The position numbers were made by a program, and so were the translations under genes. From Owenia fusiformis (Eukaryota > Annelida > Polychaeta > Sabellida > Oweniidae): a DNA stretch of 64,000 nt. Below the pieces are notes generated by a model. It ran no database searches. It worked only from the letters and a program-made list of their open reading frames with translations, and had not been told where the DNA came from. Below are positions 62,266-64,000 of the stretch, piece after piece. The stretch spans positions 33,008,867 through 33,072,866 of the forward strand of contig CAIIXF020000008.1 in NCBI GenBank assembly GCA_903813345.2, given 5' to 3'. Each line of letters opens with the position of its first letter. The stretch's first letter is position 1.

Positions 62266-62879
62266 AATGTTTGGCAATTTTGACTCAGAATGCCTTGGAA
62301 TGGTTTGAAAATAAAGATTTTACCCGATGCTTTCTTCGTCAAGATCATTCCATAATGGACTCTATTCTATCAATAGTTGTTAAAAGCCGCAAATAACGAT
62401 AGGAATTAACAAAAACTAGATCGTGTTTAGCAATAATTATTCAAATTCTCAAATCGGAAGCGATGATCAACTTTCATGGTATTTAGTTTTTGGAGGGGGG
62501 GGGGGGGGGGTCAGAGTCAAAACTAGATTTATCTAGTTTCCGATCCGACATCGAACTTTTGATGCCTCCCCTAAAGGCTATCAAACTTGTACAGGTCTGT
62601 TTATAATCAAAAGTAAGGGTGGTATTGGCTTGTTGAAATCACTGCTTATCTCCTTAGATGTCCCTTTTGGTAAAGTGACCTCCAAAACTTAGTGAACAAC
62701 TTACTGGTCCTTGTTCATGGTGATAGCACGTCACCAGTCACCTTCGAACCAAAAAGGACTGATGATTCCATTTCCTCATTGCCACCCAGGCAGTGCATTG
62801 TTCAGAATACAATGGATGCTGTAACACTTCATCAGGAGGATGTAAGCCCCAGTAGCAACAAACTTGTCCATTCAGAAAG

Positions 62880-63133
62880 ACATGGTGTGTAGGAGGATCA
62901 TCAACAACTTTGTTCGCCGGATTGAATTGTGCATAGAGAGGAGAGGTGCACATTTGGGGCATGTTTTGTAAGGAGCTATAGTTTTTGACTCAATTGGTAG
63001 ATTATTATCAAACTTTTACAACTAAATTCACATTGAATGAACTAAATAATTCTGAGATTTCAAGGCAAAATATGCAAAATTGACCGAGTTATTCAACTTT
63101 CTTACGGTCCTGTTTTTTTGGACACCCTGTATC
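62880..63133 (+). pseudogene. C-terminal fragment of a mariner-type transposase with its 3' terminus
   Basis: From about 62887 the plus strand reads VCRRIINNFVRRIELC followed by IERRGAHLGHVL and a stop, the typical C terminus of mariner/IS630-family transposases. About 150 bases later is GGACACCCTGTA (63120-63132), the usual terminal repeat. The upstream catalytic part is lost or frame-broken and the left end was not found. Confidence 0.6.
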
Positions 63134-63473
63134 TTCATTAGGTTAAAGAAAGATGGATCGTGTACATGTGTAGGCCAGTTCGATCATATTCACAATTAAC
63201 AAATGGGTGGTAGTAGCCATTATAGGTTATTGTTAATGAACTCCTCGTGGCTTCTACATTATTTCAGTAAGGAAGGTTAATTATAAGTAAGTAAGTTAAT
63301 AGTAACACAACATTAAATTGTCTTCCTATTTCCTAATGTAGTTTAATTTAGTTATTTTAGTTAATTTAGTTATAATGTAGCTATTTCTTCCTATCAAAGT
63401 GTTACGTAGATGCGCGAAAAGACGACTGCGCATCCCGATAGGTGTCGAAATTTATCGGAAGACTCTATTTAAG

Positions 63474-63625
63474 AAATATAGACCGAAGAGCAGGGGTAAT
63501 ATTGTCAAATACACCCCGCAGGGCTAGGCACAAACGCTTTCTGTACCCCGAACGACCGAAGGGAGTAAGCCTAGCCCTAAGGGATGTATTCGACGATATT
63601 ACACCTGCTCTGAGGTCTATATTAC
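63474..63625. mobile_element. 152-bp palindromic MITE
   Basis: AATATAGACCGAAGAGCAGG...CAGGGCTAGGC pairs with GCCTAGCCCT...CCTGCTCTGAGGTCTATATT. Because of this the two strands encode look-alike frames. Confidence 0.85.
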
Positions 63626-64000
63626 GATTCGAACATGAAAATTCACCAAAATGTTTCGAATATTCAGTTTTGTCCGCCATTACTACGTTATGACGTCACA
63701 CATTACACGTATTACCAGGGGTTTTGTTCGCGAATATACCCCGGGTGGAATGTTGACTTTGTTTACAGTTTATAGAAGGCGTGAATACAGTCATGTTCGA
63801 ATCTGATTTATTCCTCGAACAATCATACATGGTGCATCTTGGAATGGAATAGAGTAAACATGTTTTGATCGATGAGATTCGTACTCCTTGGATTGGCCGT
63901 AGTTTTACTTAAACTCCTTTATAAAAACATGCTTGGCGAAAGTGGAGACCCTTGAATTTTTCCAGTAATTGTTTTTAAGTGCTCCAGAAGACTCGCGTTT

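Noticed and set aside
63442-63693. Two similar frames on opposite strands
   Set aside because: Both come from one palindromic MITE.
1-64000. tRNA and rRNA genes
   Set aside because: No sequence with convincing A/B boxes and cloverleaf or rRNA core motifs was noticed; a covariance-model scan was not possible.

Overview
This is a window of an AT-rich, intron-rich animal genome. Genes are split by GT-AG introns, intergenic and intronic DNA is packed with short inverted-repeat elements, and histone mRNAs end in the metazoan stem-loop. The H2B here (TPRK and SPSK motifs, then a six-arginine run before [14 protein letters not shown]) resembles sea urchin sperm H2B, so I infer a marine deuterostome invertebrate, most likely an echinoderm or relative. 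The species cannot be named from the sequence.

Layout. 1-9.7 kb: no convincing gene; diverged repeats, an AT satellite and several MITE-like elements. 10.15-17.07 kb (minus): a complete 10-exon YIF1 gene (ER-Golgi trafficking membrane protein). 17.07-17.55 kb: short head-to-head promoter. 17.55-46.65 kb (plus): fumarate hydratase in nine exons, with other material nested inside its introns on the opposite strand. Intron 2 holds a 5'-truncated L1/Tx1-type LINE with target-site duplications and a single-exon, apparently secreted plant/fungal-type haem peroxidase. Intron 5 holds a complete five-exon executioner-type caspase. 46.7-54.3 kb: repeats only. 54.3-57.8 kb (minus): a three-exon class A GPCR resembling GPR176. 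60.6-61.8 kb: divergent H2B/H2A pair of sperm-like character. 62-64 kb: a mariner-type transposase tail and inverted-repeat elements.

The most unusual signal is repeated in three neighbouring genes. Tandem arrays have grown out of exon-intron junctions or a terminal exon, so splice sites, stop codons and poly(A) signals are multiplied: nine 87-bp copies of part of YIF1 exon 9, each with a 3' splice site and all in frame; about 27 copies of the 22-bp FH exon 8 donor; a run of related repeats starting at the FH exon 4 donor; three FH exon 3 acceptors; and about five 74-bp copies of the caspase terminal coding sequence with stop and AATAAA.

The exon models were assembled by hand from splice signals, reading-frame phase and remembered family sequences. 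All three large multi-exon genes and the caspase keep phase through every junction, which is strong internal support. UTRs were not determined.
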